A DNA stretch of 64,000 nucleotides. Origin: Rosa chinensis (taxonomy: Eukaryota; Streptophyta; Magnoliopsida; Rosales; Rosaceae). The DNA lies in assembly GCF_002994745.2 (NCBI RefSeq), contig NC_037094.1, positions 2,340,001-2,404,000 of the forward strand, read 5' to 3'. Under the pieces are notes generated by a model. It was not told where the DNA came from and did no database searches. It was given only the letters and a program-made list of their open reading frames with translations. The position numbers and the translations under genes were made by a program. Below are positions 33,837 through 45,650 of this stretch, piece by piece (position 1 is the stretch's first letter; every line of letters begins with the position of its first letter).

Positions 33837-34694
33837 CCTTGCGCATGGGTCAGAAACAGTACCGCAAGGGAAATATAAAAAACATGTATGTTAATAGTAA
33901 ATACTGGACTAAAAGTGTAGTTAGTAGTAATTTGCTATTAAATCATCCTGATAGAAAAAGATTAGCCCTAACTGTCCTAGTCGCTTATGTGAGTTTTGCT
34001 CGCTTATTATCTGAAGAATATATTTTGGGCTTCAATGGTAAATATTCCATTGTTATATCAGTAAATCAATCATGAAATAATACTTTCATTTCAAGCATAA
34101 TTGCAATAAAATCAAATGTGCTCCTATAACTGTATAAAGTCCCCCAGCGATTAAATCAAAAGCCAGACTACCAGAGATTGAGAATTATACTAAGACGTAC
34201 CAATGGAAACCAATCATCTCAGAGGTGAAACTACTGATGCAAATCAAAGAGTAGAGGAAATTTAATGGGTAGAAAACAATAACTGGCAACTGCTAAACCC
34301 ATGCATACATATATGCCATTGAAAAGGGGCAATGACCAAATCAGAGTCTTTCATGGAGAACAAACAGAATTAATGTCAAACCCTAAGATTTAAAATTGAA
34401 AACCAAACAAGGAGGTTGAAATCAAAATCGTAATCACCAATTGAAACCTAAAAAACCTATTTATCATGATAGGGAGGATAAACAGAGAAAGAGAGAAGAG
34501 GAGATCAGAGAGTTTAGCATGTTCTTTCTTTATTCCTTGTTTGCGTCCCCAGTTCTTAAAAGGATTCATGGCACTATTTCTTTTCTTTTCTTTTTCTTCT
34601 TCTGATGGAGTTAAGGACACGTAGGGGACAGTTTGGGAAGAAAAAATTGTTTGAGTAATGTTAAGTGAAGGTGCTGCTTTACTAGCCATTAGAT
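33837..34694. other. Intergenic DNA without a supported gene
   Basis: Open frames of about 95-103 codons exist on both strands (33788-34075 plus, 34390-34701 minus), but none shows a domain or coding-like composition. Confidence 0.4.
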
Positions 34695-34702
34695 GATGCA
34701 AA

Positions 34703-35096
34703 CAGTGGCGGAACTAGAGAATTATTTCTGAGGGGTCAAAAGAATAATAAATAATTATTTATAAAAAATACATAAAATATATTTATTCTTTTTATTAAGA
34801 GCATAGATATTAAAGCATGTATTAATGTTTTCCATTTAAATTTGATTCCTTAACATGCATTTTTCCTTCTCGAAAGCACTAACTAATAGGTTGAAATCTC
34901 ATACATCAAGGAATTTATTAGTATTTTCCTTTAACAAAGCATATAAAATAGAGTAATTTGGAATGTGGAGGGACCACAACATAATTATTTTTCAATTTTT
35001 CAATAAACTCCAGCCAATTATACATGACCACATCAGATTATAATATGTCTTGGGGGGGCCCGGGCCATCTCTGGCCCCAATGACGTTCCGCCTCTG
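34703..35096. mobile_element. 394-bp hAT-type MITE with 8-bp target duplication
   Basis: Ends CAGTGGCGGAAC and GTTCCGCCTCTG are inverted repeats with one mismatch. The exact duplication GATGCAAA flanks it (34695-34702 and 35097-35104). The interior is AT-rich and non-coding. The right part includes GGGGGGGCCCGGGCC. Confidence 0.9.
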
Positions 35097-35375
35097 GATG
35101 CAAACGATTAAGATTACACGAAATTTATATTACTTTATAAAACTCACTTTAGAGGAGTTGGATCCTTTAATAATAGAATATCAGTACCTTGCATTCTTGT
35201 ACTCATATATAAATACTCATATATGGTAGTTTATAGAGTTAATTACATATTAGTGCATCTTTCAATGTTTTTTTAGGCATAAGGCCACCAACTAATTTTC
35301 TCCCTCATAAGGCCACTAGATTAAAAAGAGTGTTATATTTTAGATATAAAAACTAACATATTTACATAAATGTCA

Positions 35376-36090
35376 TGTTAGAGGTGAAAAATTCCGTAGA
35401 GGAGTTTGACCCAACAATTAATGCGGACTGGAGCGAGAGCTGACCTGGGAACAATCGAGAAGCTTCCCTCGAGCGTTGACCTGGAGTTTGACCGTCGGCT
35501 CGAGGAGGAGGGGGGTACCTGCAGAAAACCCTCCGATGACCGTTGACTTGTTGGAGGTGAAAAATTCCGTAGATGAGTTTGACCCAACAACTAATGCGGA
35601 CTGGGGCGGGAGCTGACCTGGGAACAATCGAGAAGCTTCCCTCGAGCGTTGACCTGGAGTTTGACCGTCGGCTCGAGGAGGAGGGGGGGGTACCTGCAGA
35701 AAACCCTCCGATGCCTAAGTCAGTACGTTTCTTAGTAGTGGAGTATTGAGAATCGGAATTCGATGGATTACCTGGACGTCAAGCCTCCTTTTTATAGGCG
35801 ATGACTTACTTCGGGAACAAGCCGTCATTATTTTTGCTTTGATGGCTGCATTTATTTACACACTTATAATGATAATTATTGCTGCACTAATAACAGTTAA
35901 TTATTGCGTACTTAAGACCGTCATTCATTGCATATTTATGATAGTAATTCATTACGCACTTATAATCATAATCATTGTGCGTAGTTATTGTCGTAATAAT
36001 CGCCGCATTCATGACTGAAATTTAACGCCATACTAACTGCGGAGTTAATCGCCTTAATTGCAGGCCCAGCAGAATTTTCCCACTCCCACA
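35376..36090 (+). mobile_element. Solo LTR nested in the Mutator-like element
   Basis: Starts TGTTAGAGGTG and ends CACTCCCACA. It is flanked by the exact 5-bp duplication TGTCA (35371-35375 and 36091-36095). The segment CTCCGATGCCTAAGTCAGTA followed by a TTTTTATAGG box resembles the LTR of the Gypsy element at 46998-58478 (CTCTGATGCCTAAGTTAGTC, CTTTTATAGG), so it is probably a Tat-lineage relative. Confidence 0.82.
35381..35714 (+). repeat. 173-bp tandem duplication inside the solo LTR
   Basis: Both units start GAGGTGAAAAATTCCGTAGA (35381 and 35554) and end near ACCCTCCGATG. They differ by a few bases and by the length of a G run. Confidence 0.88.
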
Positions 36091-36149
36091 TGTCATTAGA
36101 GTAAAAAGTCAACAATCATTCTCTCTCTCCTCTCCAGCTAACTCCGGTC

Positions 36150-36720
36150 AACTCCGGCGACCACAAAAGTTACTGTTACTAACACCAAAAGCTACTGTGG
36201 CTAGCAACAAAAGCTACTCTGATAAGATTTCCGGCAACCTCCGGTGAGGTCACAAAAGCTACTGTCACTAGCAACAAAAGCTACGCTGGTGAGATTTCCG
36301 GTGAGGTCACAAAAGCTACTATCACCAGTAACAAAAGCTACTGTCACAAACAAAAACTACGCTGGTGAGATTTCCAACAAGATCACAAAAGTTACTGTCA
36401 CCAACAACAAAAACCATTGTCACCAACAAAAAAAGCTACTGTCACTAGGAACAAAAACTACTCTTGTGAGATTTCCGGCAACCTCCTGTGAGGTCACAAA
36501 AAGCTACTGTTACCAATAATAAAAGCTACTATGACCAACAAAAGCTACACTCCTCAAAACCAAAATCTACTATCCCCACAAACAAAAACTACTGTTACAA
36601 ATACCAAAAGTTACTACCATTAACAATGTCATCAACACCAGAAAACTACTCTCACCAATAACAAAAACTACTCTCACCATCACCAAAAGCTACTCTCATA
36701 AATGTCAAAAGCTATAACCA
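36150..36720 (+). repeat. Minisatellite of ACAAAAGCTACTGT-type units
   Basis: About 20 degenerate copies of a 14-26 bp unit (CACAAAAGCTACTGTCAC with CCAACA spacers), with a longer-range unit that includes TGGTGAGATTTCCGG. It is transcription-neutral in appearance and codes for nothing consistent. Confidence 0.75.
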
Positions 36721-37781
36721 AGCATAACAAAATCTAGTGACACAAATCTACCAACAAAGAACGCTAATCACTACATGTCCATAAATCAACCACAAAATCT
36801 AGTGACAAAAGCCAACAATGCATCAAATCAGGCATAGGGAACAAATGAGTTTCTACCTTTTCCAAAAACAGTAACAATACAAAATTAAAACCACAAATCT
36901 ATACCAAAATCAAAAACTCAGCAAAATGAATGGCATTGAGGACAACTCGTCACCGGAAAGAAGCCGAACGAAATCGAATCAGGGACCGGTGCTCGAATCT
37001 CATTTTCAGATGCGAAGGACGGCGGCGTCAGCCACAATTCTCCCAGCTACACGCTAAATTTCGAGGACGTCATCACATGCGTCGACGACATCCTCCTCCG
37101 ATTGTGGCTATCGACCTTCCCCTCCTGGAGTTTGACCCCGCCGGAGATGTGGACCACGAGCTGGCATATTTTGAACGACTTTCTAGAGGAAGATGAGGAC
37201 AACCAGAGCTGGAGGTCACCGAAGAGGAACAAAGCTGGAGGTCACCGAAGGCGAACAATCTGAAGGAGAAGCGTCACCGATCGATGCGTCGACGGATCTC
37301 CCGAGCTCAGATCTACTTCGAATCGGCGTCGAGATTAGAGAAAACGTGGGAGAAAGAGGAGGAGGTGGTGAAACGATGCCATCTTGTTTCGCTCCGATCC
37401 GTAACAAAGCTTCTCTCCGTCGAGATCGTTCGGCCAGTGATGAGCAATCGTCGGTTGCCGCCAAGGGAGAGCTTCTCACGTCGGAGATGTTCTTCGTCGA
37501 CGACGCCATGAATGACAGCCACAGAGAGAGAGAAGGTTGAATCGGCAACGAGAGAGAGAAAAGAGAGAACGATGGGTCTGTTTTTTTTTTTTTTTTTAAG
37601 AGAATGGATTGAATAGGATCTCAGGTTGGTTTTGATGTCTTGTTAAATGGAAGGGTAAATTTGTCAGAGACAAAATAATTTAAAGGTGAAAGTAGCCTTA
37701 AGAAGACAAAAAGAGTTGTGTGGCCTTATGACTAATTAAAGTTTCAAAATGACACTTGTATGTAATTTTCTATAGTTTATA

Positions 37782-38604
37782 AAGATACTGATTACTAGAA
37801 TTAGGAATCCGGACAGCGACCAAGCTGATCGATCATTATGCCCTTATGCTAATTCTCCAAGTATAGATGGTAGGTGAGATAATACTGATTTTCTTTCGTC
37901 AAAAACAAAATATATTTATTAAACGGGAATAATTTCCATTATTAAACACATACATGAAGTTGTTTGTTTAACTTAATCGGTCAATCCACTGGAGTAATGA
38001 TTATGTATTCAAGGTATCAATCACATAGATAAGACACACAGCAACTTCCATCTCGGGCACATAAGACCTCCCGTCAAATATAGAAAAGAGATTGAATAAC
38101 CCTCATTAACATGGTAATAATTAACAGGGAATGAAGCAAGAAAGGATATAATGTCACGGATGGCCTATCTGGAAAAGTTTAATGCCCACATATAATGTCA
38201 AACATAGTATATTTGGGAAGGTCCAATGTTCACAACTGAATAATATTCACGTTACCGATCGACCAAGTAAATTATGCTCAATTGATCACCATTATATGTA
38301 AATTTAAGGGCAGAAAAAAATATTTTTAAGTTGAATCTTTTGTTTTTCACTGTTAAGTTTACATATATAAGGGTGATCGAACATAATTTTCTTTTCTTCA
38401 TCGGTTACTGATCAGGTGAACATCACTTCACTGCTTGGCTTCGTCCCCCCCCCCCCCCCCCCCCCAGGTGTTATCTTTTTTATGCAAAAAAGAAGAAGAA
38501 TATCATTCTCCCGTTCTCACCATATTCCAGCGGGCTTTGGTGTCCTTCTTGTCAACTTGCTCAAGCCTGGGGAGAAGAATATTCAACTACGAATCTGCAA
38601 CTAC
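37782..38604. other. Upstream region of the P450 gene
   Basis: No gene seen. Parts of 38040-38180 (GGGAATGAAGCAAGAAAG and its surroundings) also occur upstream of the second P450 copy near 62275, so the promoter was duplicated with the gene. A C run lies at 38446-38466. Confidence 0.5.
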
Positions 38605-38612
38605 TATATATA
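38605..38612 (+). promoter_or_regulatory. Probable TATA box of the P450 gene
   Basis: TATATATA lies 89 bp before the start codon at 38701. The second copy has ACTATATAG at the matching place (about 62512). Confidence 0.5.
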
Positions 38613-38700
38613 GCAAGTGTGGGCAGTGCCACTACATAGCTATATACGCTACGACAAGAGGAGTTGAGCATACTTGAGATCTTTCAGATATATAATAGAT

Positions 38701-41700
38701 ATGGAGATCTCTTTGGGGGTATGGGTGGCCTTGGTTCTGGGAGGTTTGCCATTTTGGGGGTTGTTGTTGTGGTGGTGGAATGAGTTCTGGTATGTGCTTC
38801 CTCTTAAGTTGCGCGGGTCTTCGACTGGCGCCAAATTGCCTCCAGGTCACCTGGGTTTTCCATTTCTTGGTGAAATGCTCAGTTTCTTGTGGTATTTCAA
38901 AATTGTTTGCCATCCTGATGAGTTTATCAATGCCAAGAGAGCAAAGTATGTTTAATTTTTTGTTTCTTTAGTTACTTTTTGTTTTGTTCATAAAATGGAC
39001 GTATCTTCAGTAACTACTATACAATCGGTTTGAAGTTAACATTTGAAAATTGAACATAAAACCTTTCATTTTCATGTATATTTCTATCTGTACTTCTCTA
39101 CGTTACTATCAGTTTTTTCTTCTTTTTCTGTGTGAACTATCATTCGCTTGGTTAATGTTAGATATATATTACGCGTATATGGTATTGATAAATATAAGTT
39201 TCATTTGAATCAGGTACGGTGATGGAGTAGGAATGTACAGAACACACATGTTCGGAAAGCCATCCATCATAACCTGCTTACCGGAGATCAACAAATTAGT
39301 ATTCCAATCAGAGGAGAACTTTCCCCTAAATTGGCCTAATGTTGATATTTTAGGTTCTTGTTCTTTGGTAGCAGTTCATGGAAGCTCCCATGCAAGGCTT
39401 AGAAGCTACGTCGTGAATGTCATTAACAAACCTGATGCTCTGCGCCGCATTGCCGGACTAGTTCAGCCACGTATAGTGGCTGCATTGGAGTCATGGGCAC
39501 TCAAAGGTAGAATAAAAGCATATGATGAATCAAAGAAGGTAATTAAACTAAAGTATTGCTGAGTTATTTTTCTTTTGGGGGTGAAGGCGTTTCAACTAAT
39601 TGCTCAATTCTAAGATGCATCATATATGCTAATTACAGGTAACATTTGAAAATATTGGAAAATTATTCGCAAGTTTGGAGCCGGGGCCTCTCCTAGATAC
39701 CATTGATAAATTGTTTGAGGGAGTGGTCAAAGGAATTAGAGCTCAACCATTCAATGTTCCTGGATCTGCTTATCACCATGCTCTTCAGGTAATCAGGTTT
39801 GAAGCTTAAAGGACACACACACACGGAGCCATTCAGAAGCGGATGTCCGCACATATGTAAAAGTGCCAACGTCCATCCTTAGGCCTCGATCAGGCGTTGT
39901 TGGCGGTGCTGCTGTTGCCAGTGCCGAATCAGGCCTGGATGTTGAGCCTCTTCTTGTCACTGGACTCATCAATGAAGAGTTCGAAGTCGACCTTGATGGT
40001 GCTTAATTTCAGGCGAGCTTGCCACACATACCTTCAACTCCGATCATGTGAGCCTTCGCCTTGATGATGACGTCGTCTAGGATGTCGATGAAGAGTTCGA
40101 AGTCGACCTTGATGGTGCTTCCATGGTTTCAGGCAAGCTTGCCACACATACCTTCGACTTCGATCACCTGAGCCTTCGCCTTGATGGTGACGTTGTCCAA
40201 GATATTCAGAGTCTTCGTCCGACAACAGCAGCGCCACCAACGATGCCTGAGAATAGATGTCCACACTTTTGCATATGTGAATGTCTGCTTCTGAACTGCT
40301 TCGTGTGTGTGTGTCTATATATATATGCGAAGGCCAAATTAAGTACTGTTCATAGTTGGTCACATTTTTAAACTTATGATTTTACCCCTAGACATTATTC
40401 AAAACAAATCATCTGGGCTCTTTTTTTTTTCCCTTTCTAATATGGTTTAGTGTGATGATCTCTTCTTATTACATTATTTTTGGTATCTTTTGAAAAATTC
40501 TCAAATTACCTATAGTCAATTTTCTTGCCCAACAAAACATTCCACACCAAAGAAATTTTGTTGTTAGGGTCATTATTTTGTTAATTTTGAACAAATTTTA
40601 AAGAAAAAACCACCGAGAGAATTAGAGATGACATTAAAACAAATTCGGTAATTTTGTTTATACGTTTTTATTTCACCATGAGAAAACTAAAAATTGCACG
40701 CAGTAGGATTATATTAAGCAAAGTTTTTTTTATAAAAATTAATGAATACTCGTGCAAGTATATAAATTGTAATAAAATTATATTGAACACATTGCAGTCC
40801 TTCCGCACGCGCAACACGCGTGCAAGAAGGCTACTGTGTGTGTATACATATATACACACACACGCGCGCGAGCCCAGAGAGAGAGAGAGAGATCAAAACT
40901 ACTCATATTTTGAGCATCACCAAAAGTCCAAAACCATCGAGGATGGAGGTCTTTTCTATCAATGACCCTTGATCACTGTAAAAATTCAGATACAATTTGG
41001 TCATCTTAGCCAACATAATTTGTCAGGTAATATATAGTTAAATAATGTGTACGTGAATGTGAATATTTGCAGTGCAGGAGGAAGCTTGAGGCGATTTTCA
41101 GGGTGGAGCTAGAGAAGAAAAAATTCCGAAAAGAAGCAGTGACGACTGATCTGATGGATGGGCTTATGCAAATCACGGATGATGAGGGTGATAAATTAAG
41201 TGACAAAGAGGTTATAGATAACATTGTGAGCCTTGTTATTGCTGGATATGCATCCACTGCCCTTTCAGCAATGTGGGCTATCTTCTATCTTGCCAAATAC
41301 CCCAATGTTTTTAAAAAGCTTCGGGTATATACATATACATGCCCATTATCATGTTAATGTCTTGAGGTTCACTTCTACAATATTTTAATTGCGTACGTGA
41401 AATGCAGGAGGAGAATATGATTGTAAGTCAGAACAAGAACGGGGAATTCATTACAAGTGACGATGTTTCGAAAATGAAATACACGAACAAGGTGGTGGAA
41501 GAAATTATAAGACTGGCAAACATTGCAGCTTTTGTTTTCCGGTCAGTTACCAAGGAAATCGAGTATAAAGGTACGTCTACAGAAGTGACTTTTAGTTCGG
41601 GAAATTGAGAAGTTTCACCATCTAATGAACATGATATCGAAGGACTTGTTAAACTAATTGGTGCAGGCTACATAATACCAAAGAATTGGAATATGCTTGT

Positions 41701-42686
41701 TTGGGTACGTTATCTCCATACAAATTCAGAGCACTTTGATGATCCTATGTGCTTTAAACCAGATAGATGGAATGTAAGCCTACTCAAATCGATTCCTCAC
41801 ACAAGTTACAGTTAATTAGTTAAAGTTAATTTTTCAACTATAAGATTATAATTAAATTAATTTGGACTTTTACAGAATCCGGCTAAACCTGGAACATACC
41901 AAGTTTTCGGAGGTGGATCAAGAATATGTGCAGGAAATATGCTTGTTAGACTACAACTCGCAATTTTCTTACATCATTTGTCTGTTGGATACAAGTACGG
42001 AAATCCTAATCGTTGCATTAATTCGTTGTCAAAAATTGAATTTTCAGTCACAAGTTTTTTGGCATCTTTTTCTCCATAGAGTTGTATTTAACACATCACA
42101 ACCATAGTATAACGAATTTAGTAATAATTACGTCTTTCACTAACTTTAGTCATTAGTTCTATATAATGTGGCTAGAACTTTTAGTAACGAAATTTTGAGT
42201 AAACAATATAGCCATTCCACATTTCATGGTAGACATTTTTCACCATATAGTTGTATTTAATATAATCACAACCATAGTATAACGAATTTAGTAATAATTA
42301 CATCTTTCACTAACTTTAGTCATTACATCTTTCACTAACTTTAGTCATTAGTTCTATATATTAATGTGGCTAGAACTTTTAGTAACGAAATTTTGAGTAA
42401 ATAATATAGCCATTCCACATTTCATGACTGACACCACCTTTGGATACGAAATTTGGTCTTGATTGTAGATTTTGCTATGAGTGAAATGATTTCTCTTTAG
42501 TGATTAAATGTTTGTGTATCAGGTAGAAATTAATTTGAACTTACAGAATTTTTTTTAGCATTTTTCAATTTATTGTAAATGGATTAAATTTTCAGGTGGA
42601 AATTACTCAATCCCAATGCCTGTATGAATTATCTGCCACATCCAAGACCGGCTGATAATGTCGAGGTCACATTCAGCAAAATTTAG
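38701..42686 (+). CDS. Cytochrome P450, CYP85 clan (CYP88/CYP729-like), eight exons
   Basis: Exons are 38701-38945, 39214-39538, 39639-39788, 41073-41324, 41408-41570, 41667-41773, 41876-41994 and 42596-42686. All borders are GT-AG and phases agree, giving 483 aa. It has an N-terminal membrane anchor (VWVALVLGG), the hinge LPPGHLGFPFLGE, the K-helix ExxR as EIIR (356-359), and the heme-binding FGGGSRICAG (425-434, Cys432). Such P450s are ER-bound monooxygenases. CYP88 relatives act in gibberellin (ent-kaurenoic acid) or triterpenoid oxidation, but this protein is divergent and its substrate is unknown. Odd: the I-helix oxygen-binding motif reads AGYAST (297-302), with Ala300 where Asp or Glu is usual. 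Intron 3 (1.3 kb) hosts a foldback element. A broken paralogue starts at 62587. Confidence 0.9.
39811..40315. mobile_element. Foldback element in intron 3 of the P450 gene
   Basis: Ends GGACACACACACACGGAGCC and GCTTCGTGTGTGTGTGTC are inverted. Further in, TTCAGAAGCGGATGTCCGCA and its near-inverse GTGAATGTCTGCTTCTGAA pair, giving arms of about 60 bp. The core has a 116-bp direct repeat (AATGAAGAGTTCGAAGTCGA near 39971 and 40087). No coding frame is of note and no target duplication was resolved. Confidence 0.6.
42081..42430 (+). repeat. Tandem duplication (about 169 bp) in P450 intron 7
   Basis: GTTGTATTTAA...CACAACCATAGTATAACG starts at 42081 and again at 42250. The second copy also has a nested 25-bp doubling of CATCTTTCACTAACTTTAG. 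The duplication lies wholly in the intron. Confidence 0.8.
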
Positions 42687-43466
42687 AAATTAGAATTGAT
42701 CTCTTCTCCTCCTCAGCGAGTACTTGTGTGTTTGTAATAAGTCATTAGTAATTACTTATGACAGTGCCAATATATTTGGAACTTTCTTTTTCTTTAAATA
42801 AATAGATCAAGGAATAGCCTGCAGCACTCCCGACTGAAGCATCCTGCCTCATCTCCTATTGAATATTTGGAACTAACGTGTTATTCTTCAAAATTATAGT
42901 GATTTCATAAAGTTATACTAGCATGTCCCCACACTCTGTGTGTGGGTGTTTTTTTTTTGTTTGGGTAAGAAAGTGGGTTGTTTCTTAATCAAAGCAGTTT
43001 TCTACAATAATAATTACTATTTATTTTATTTTAAGAAATTTAATTTATTTTTATTTTTTAAATTGACATTATTGTCATTGTTGGTTATTTCAATTTCTAA
43101 ATTTTTTTAATATTAGAGGGTTATATTAGTCAAATTTTTCAGTTTTGGAGAGCAAACTCTCTTCTCTTTGATATGTACTTCGTTGAATTTTTGTTTTCTT
43201 TGTCAATAACTATTATATGGATATCTGAATGGGGTGTGGACGGCTCTTGTTTGGAGTGGTTGGCCATTTCTGGGGCTTGCGATCTAGCTAGATCCTCTAG
43301 CTGACAAAAGAGATATTGTTTTACTCAATTAAGAATGACGGTTGCTGCGAATAAACTATCATATCTCAAGTCTTAATCAACAAAATAAAGCTAAACACAG
43401 TTGATCAAGTGTTATTGTTTTTAATCATTCAAATCTAATTATGTTAATATGAATTGCTATAATAAG
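42687..43466. other. 3' flank of the P450 gene
   Basis: AT-rich DNA with no further gene. It ends at the ACATC target site of the Copia insertion. Confidence 0.5.
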
Positions 43467-43471
43467 ACATC

Positions 43472-43712
43472 TGTTGTAAAACAGAAATTTTTTTGAGAGA
43501 GTGAGAGAGTTTGGACACAGAGAATCAGATTGTATCCATTCATCTCACCATGAGGGGGTTTATATAGGAGTACATGATGTATACAAATAGGCAACGTTTA
43601 ATAGCAACGTCAATTACTCATATTCACAATCCTATCAATCACTAATCTATAGTGAAATGCATATATGACTCTCCATCTACTTACATGATATTAGCCATAA
43701 TTATTTATAACA
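43472..43712 (-). repeat. Copia 3' LTR
   Basis: 241 bp. In minus orientation it begins TGTTATAAATAATTATGG, preceded by the polypurine tract CCAAGGGGGAG (43713-43723). Confidence 0.92.
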
Positions 43713-44239
43713 CTCCCCCTTGGATATTTCGTGTCAATAGTGTTGCCTAGGCTAAGCGCTTCTAAGTTGCCTCGTCAAAAACCTTGCCAAGTAATAAAAA
43801 CCCTGTGGGAGAAAAACATCCTTGGTCGAAGGAGAAAAAGAGCATAACGCGCATGAATGTGGAGTAGTCGTATCACAATAGAGATAGGTGAAGTCTTCTT
43901 ATCAGCATCATAAGTAGATAGTATGTCTACGAGAGGGATGCATTAGAGTTGCTACACCAAAACCTTGCCCAGTAAACCCATTGGGAGAAACCCGTGGTCG
44001 AAAGGAAAAGATGAGCAAATGCATATATGTCAAATCAAAGCATCTTTAGGATGTACTATAATTGGGGTGACCATGCTAAAGATGTGCCTCGTTAAAACCT
44101 TGTCAGGTAACAAAACCCAGTGGGACAAAATAACCTTGGACGAAGGACAAAAAGAGTACACGTGGTCAAGTGATTATGCCCAAGATACTCCCCCTGATTT
44201 CGACTCCCCTTGAAAATTACAAGTTAGGTAATTCAAATA

Positions 44240-45650
44240 GTTTACGTAGACCAATATCTTGAACATGCTTCTGGAATGTATACTTTGGTAGTGACTTGGT
44301 GAAGAGGTCTGCATGATTGTCTTCAGATCAAATTTGCTTAACTTCAATCTTCTTATGCTCATGTTGTTGCTGATTGAAAGAGAACTTCGGTACAATATGT
44401 TTGGTGTTGTCTCCTTTGATGAAACTTGTCTTTATCTACTCTATGTAAGCAGCATTATTCTCGTAGATAATGGTTGGTTCATTAGTGGTGGAATGCAGTC
44501 CACATGTGCTTCGAACATGCTTTGTAACTGCTCTTAGCCTTGTATATTCACATATTGCTTCTTGAAGAGCTAGTAGTATCTTAGCATGATTCGAAGAGGT
44601 AGCAACAAGTGTCTATTTCATAGACCTCCAAGAAATTGCAGTATTCCCAATGGTAAAGACATAACCAGTTTGGGAACGTGTCTTGTGCGGGTCTGATAGA
44701 TAGCCTATATCAGCATATCCAACAAGGTGAGCATCATTCTAAGGATCAAGGGGATTTGATCCAGTCCTTGATGCATAGGGATAGAATAAGCCCATATTCG
44801 CCGTACCTCTAACGTAGCGAAAAATGTCTTTTATGCCATTCCAGTGGCAGCGTGTTGGCGCAGAGCTATATCTAGCTAACAATTTCACATCGAATGAGAT
44901 GTCCAATCTAGGGCATTGAGCCAAGTACAATAATGCGCCCATTGCACTCAGATATGGGACTTCTGGCACCAATATATCTTCGTTATCATCTGCAGGACGA
45001 TACGATTCTCTCTAGACTTCAGACGACCATAGGTGTGTTTGCTTTTATCCTCATTAAAGCGTCTTAACATCTTCAGGATTGTAATTTGGTTGATGGACCA
45101 AATTTTTCATCTACACTGTGCTCTAGCTCCAGGTCGAGACAATAATTTGTTCTCCCAAGGCCTTTCATCTCAAATTCTGACTTCAGGTGCTTTGCGGTTT
45201 CCTTGATCTCTTCAGGAATATCAATCAAATTCATGTCTTTGACATAGACCGCTATAATTGCAAACCCGGAACTTGTTTCCTTAATAAACACACATAGGCA
45301 TAGTTTATTATTCACATATCCCATCCCGATCAAATATTCACTTAGACAGTTATAACACCTCCGTCTAGATTGTTTCAATTCATAAAGTGAACGCCTCAAA
45401 ACTAATGGAGAGCGTGTTTCGTGGTCTATAATTATTTGCATCGGGTATCATAAGTCCTTCAGGAACTTTCATGTACATGTCTGTATCATGATCCCTATAG
45501 AGATAAGTTACTACCACATTCATAAGCTGCATATTCAGTTTTTCGGAAACTACCAAACTGGAAAGGTAGTGGAACGTTATGACGTCCATTACGGGAGAAT
45601 ACGTCTCCTCGTAATCAATCACAGGGCATTTGAGAAAATCCTTGCGCCAC
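44240..45650 (-). pseudogene. Copia reverse transcriptase and RNase H remnant
   Basis: Recognisable pieces in minus-strand order: TYSPVMDVITFHYL, RRSLYELKQSRR, then the active-site strand as VYVKDMNLI, where Copia enzymes have YVDD, then EFEMKGLG, MGALLYLAQCPRLDISF and the RNase H part near 44240-44740. Stops and frame changes separate the pieces. The active-site change alone would abolish polymerase activity. Confidence 0.85.

Larger units (their letters stand above)
35236..37772. mobile_element. Mutator-like element with 9-bp target duplication, host to a solo LTR
   Basis: Flanked by the perfect 9-bp duplication TAGTTTATA (35227-35235 and 37773-37781). The left end GAGTTAATTACATATTAGTG and the inverse of the right end TAGAAAATTACATACAAGTG align. 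Both arms carry CATAAGGCCAC further in, so inverted repeats reach about 120 bp. The interior holds a solo LTR (35376-36090), a minisatellite (36150-36720) and a GC-rich stretch (36930-37540) that may be captured coding sequence, but I recognise no family in any of its frames. No transposase is seen. Confidence 0.75.

Noticed and set aside
36150..36720. Regularly spaced repeats resembling a CRISPR-like array
   Set aside because: Units vary in length and sequence, there are no unique spacers, and the DNA is from a plant nucleus; it is a degenerate minisatellite.
36930..37548. Overlapping open frames that could be a small gene
   Set aside because: Three frames are open in turn, none with a start-to-stop reading that I recognise, and all lie within Mutator-like ends; kept only as possible captured sequence.
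19187..42686. A specialised-metabolite gene cluster of NPF transporters and P450
   Set aside because: Only one functional P450 is seen, with no scaffold-forming enzyme such as a cyclase or transferase; proximity alone does not support a cluster call.
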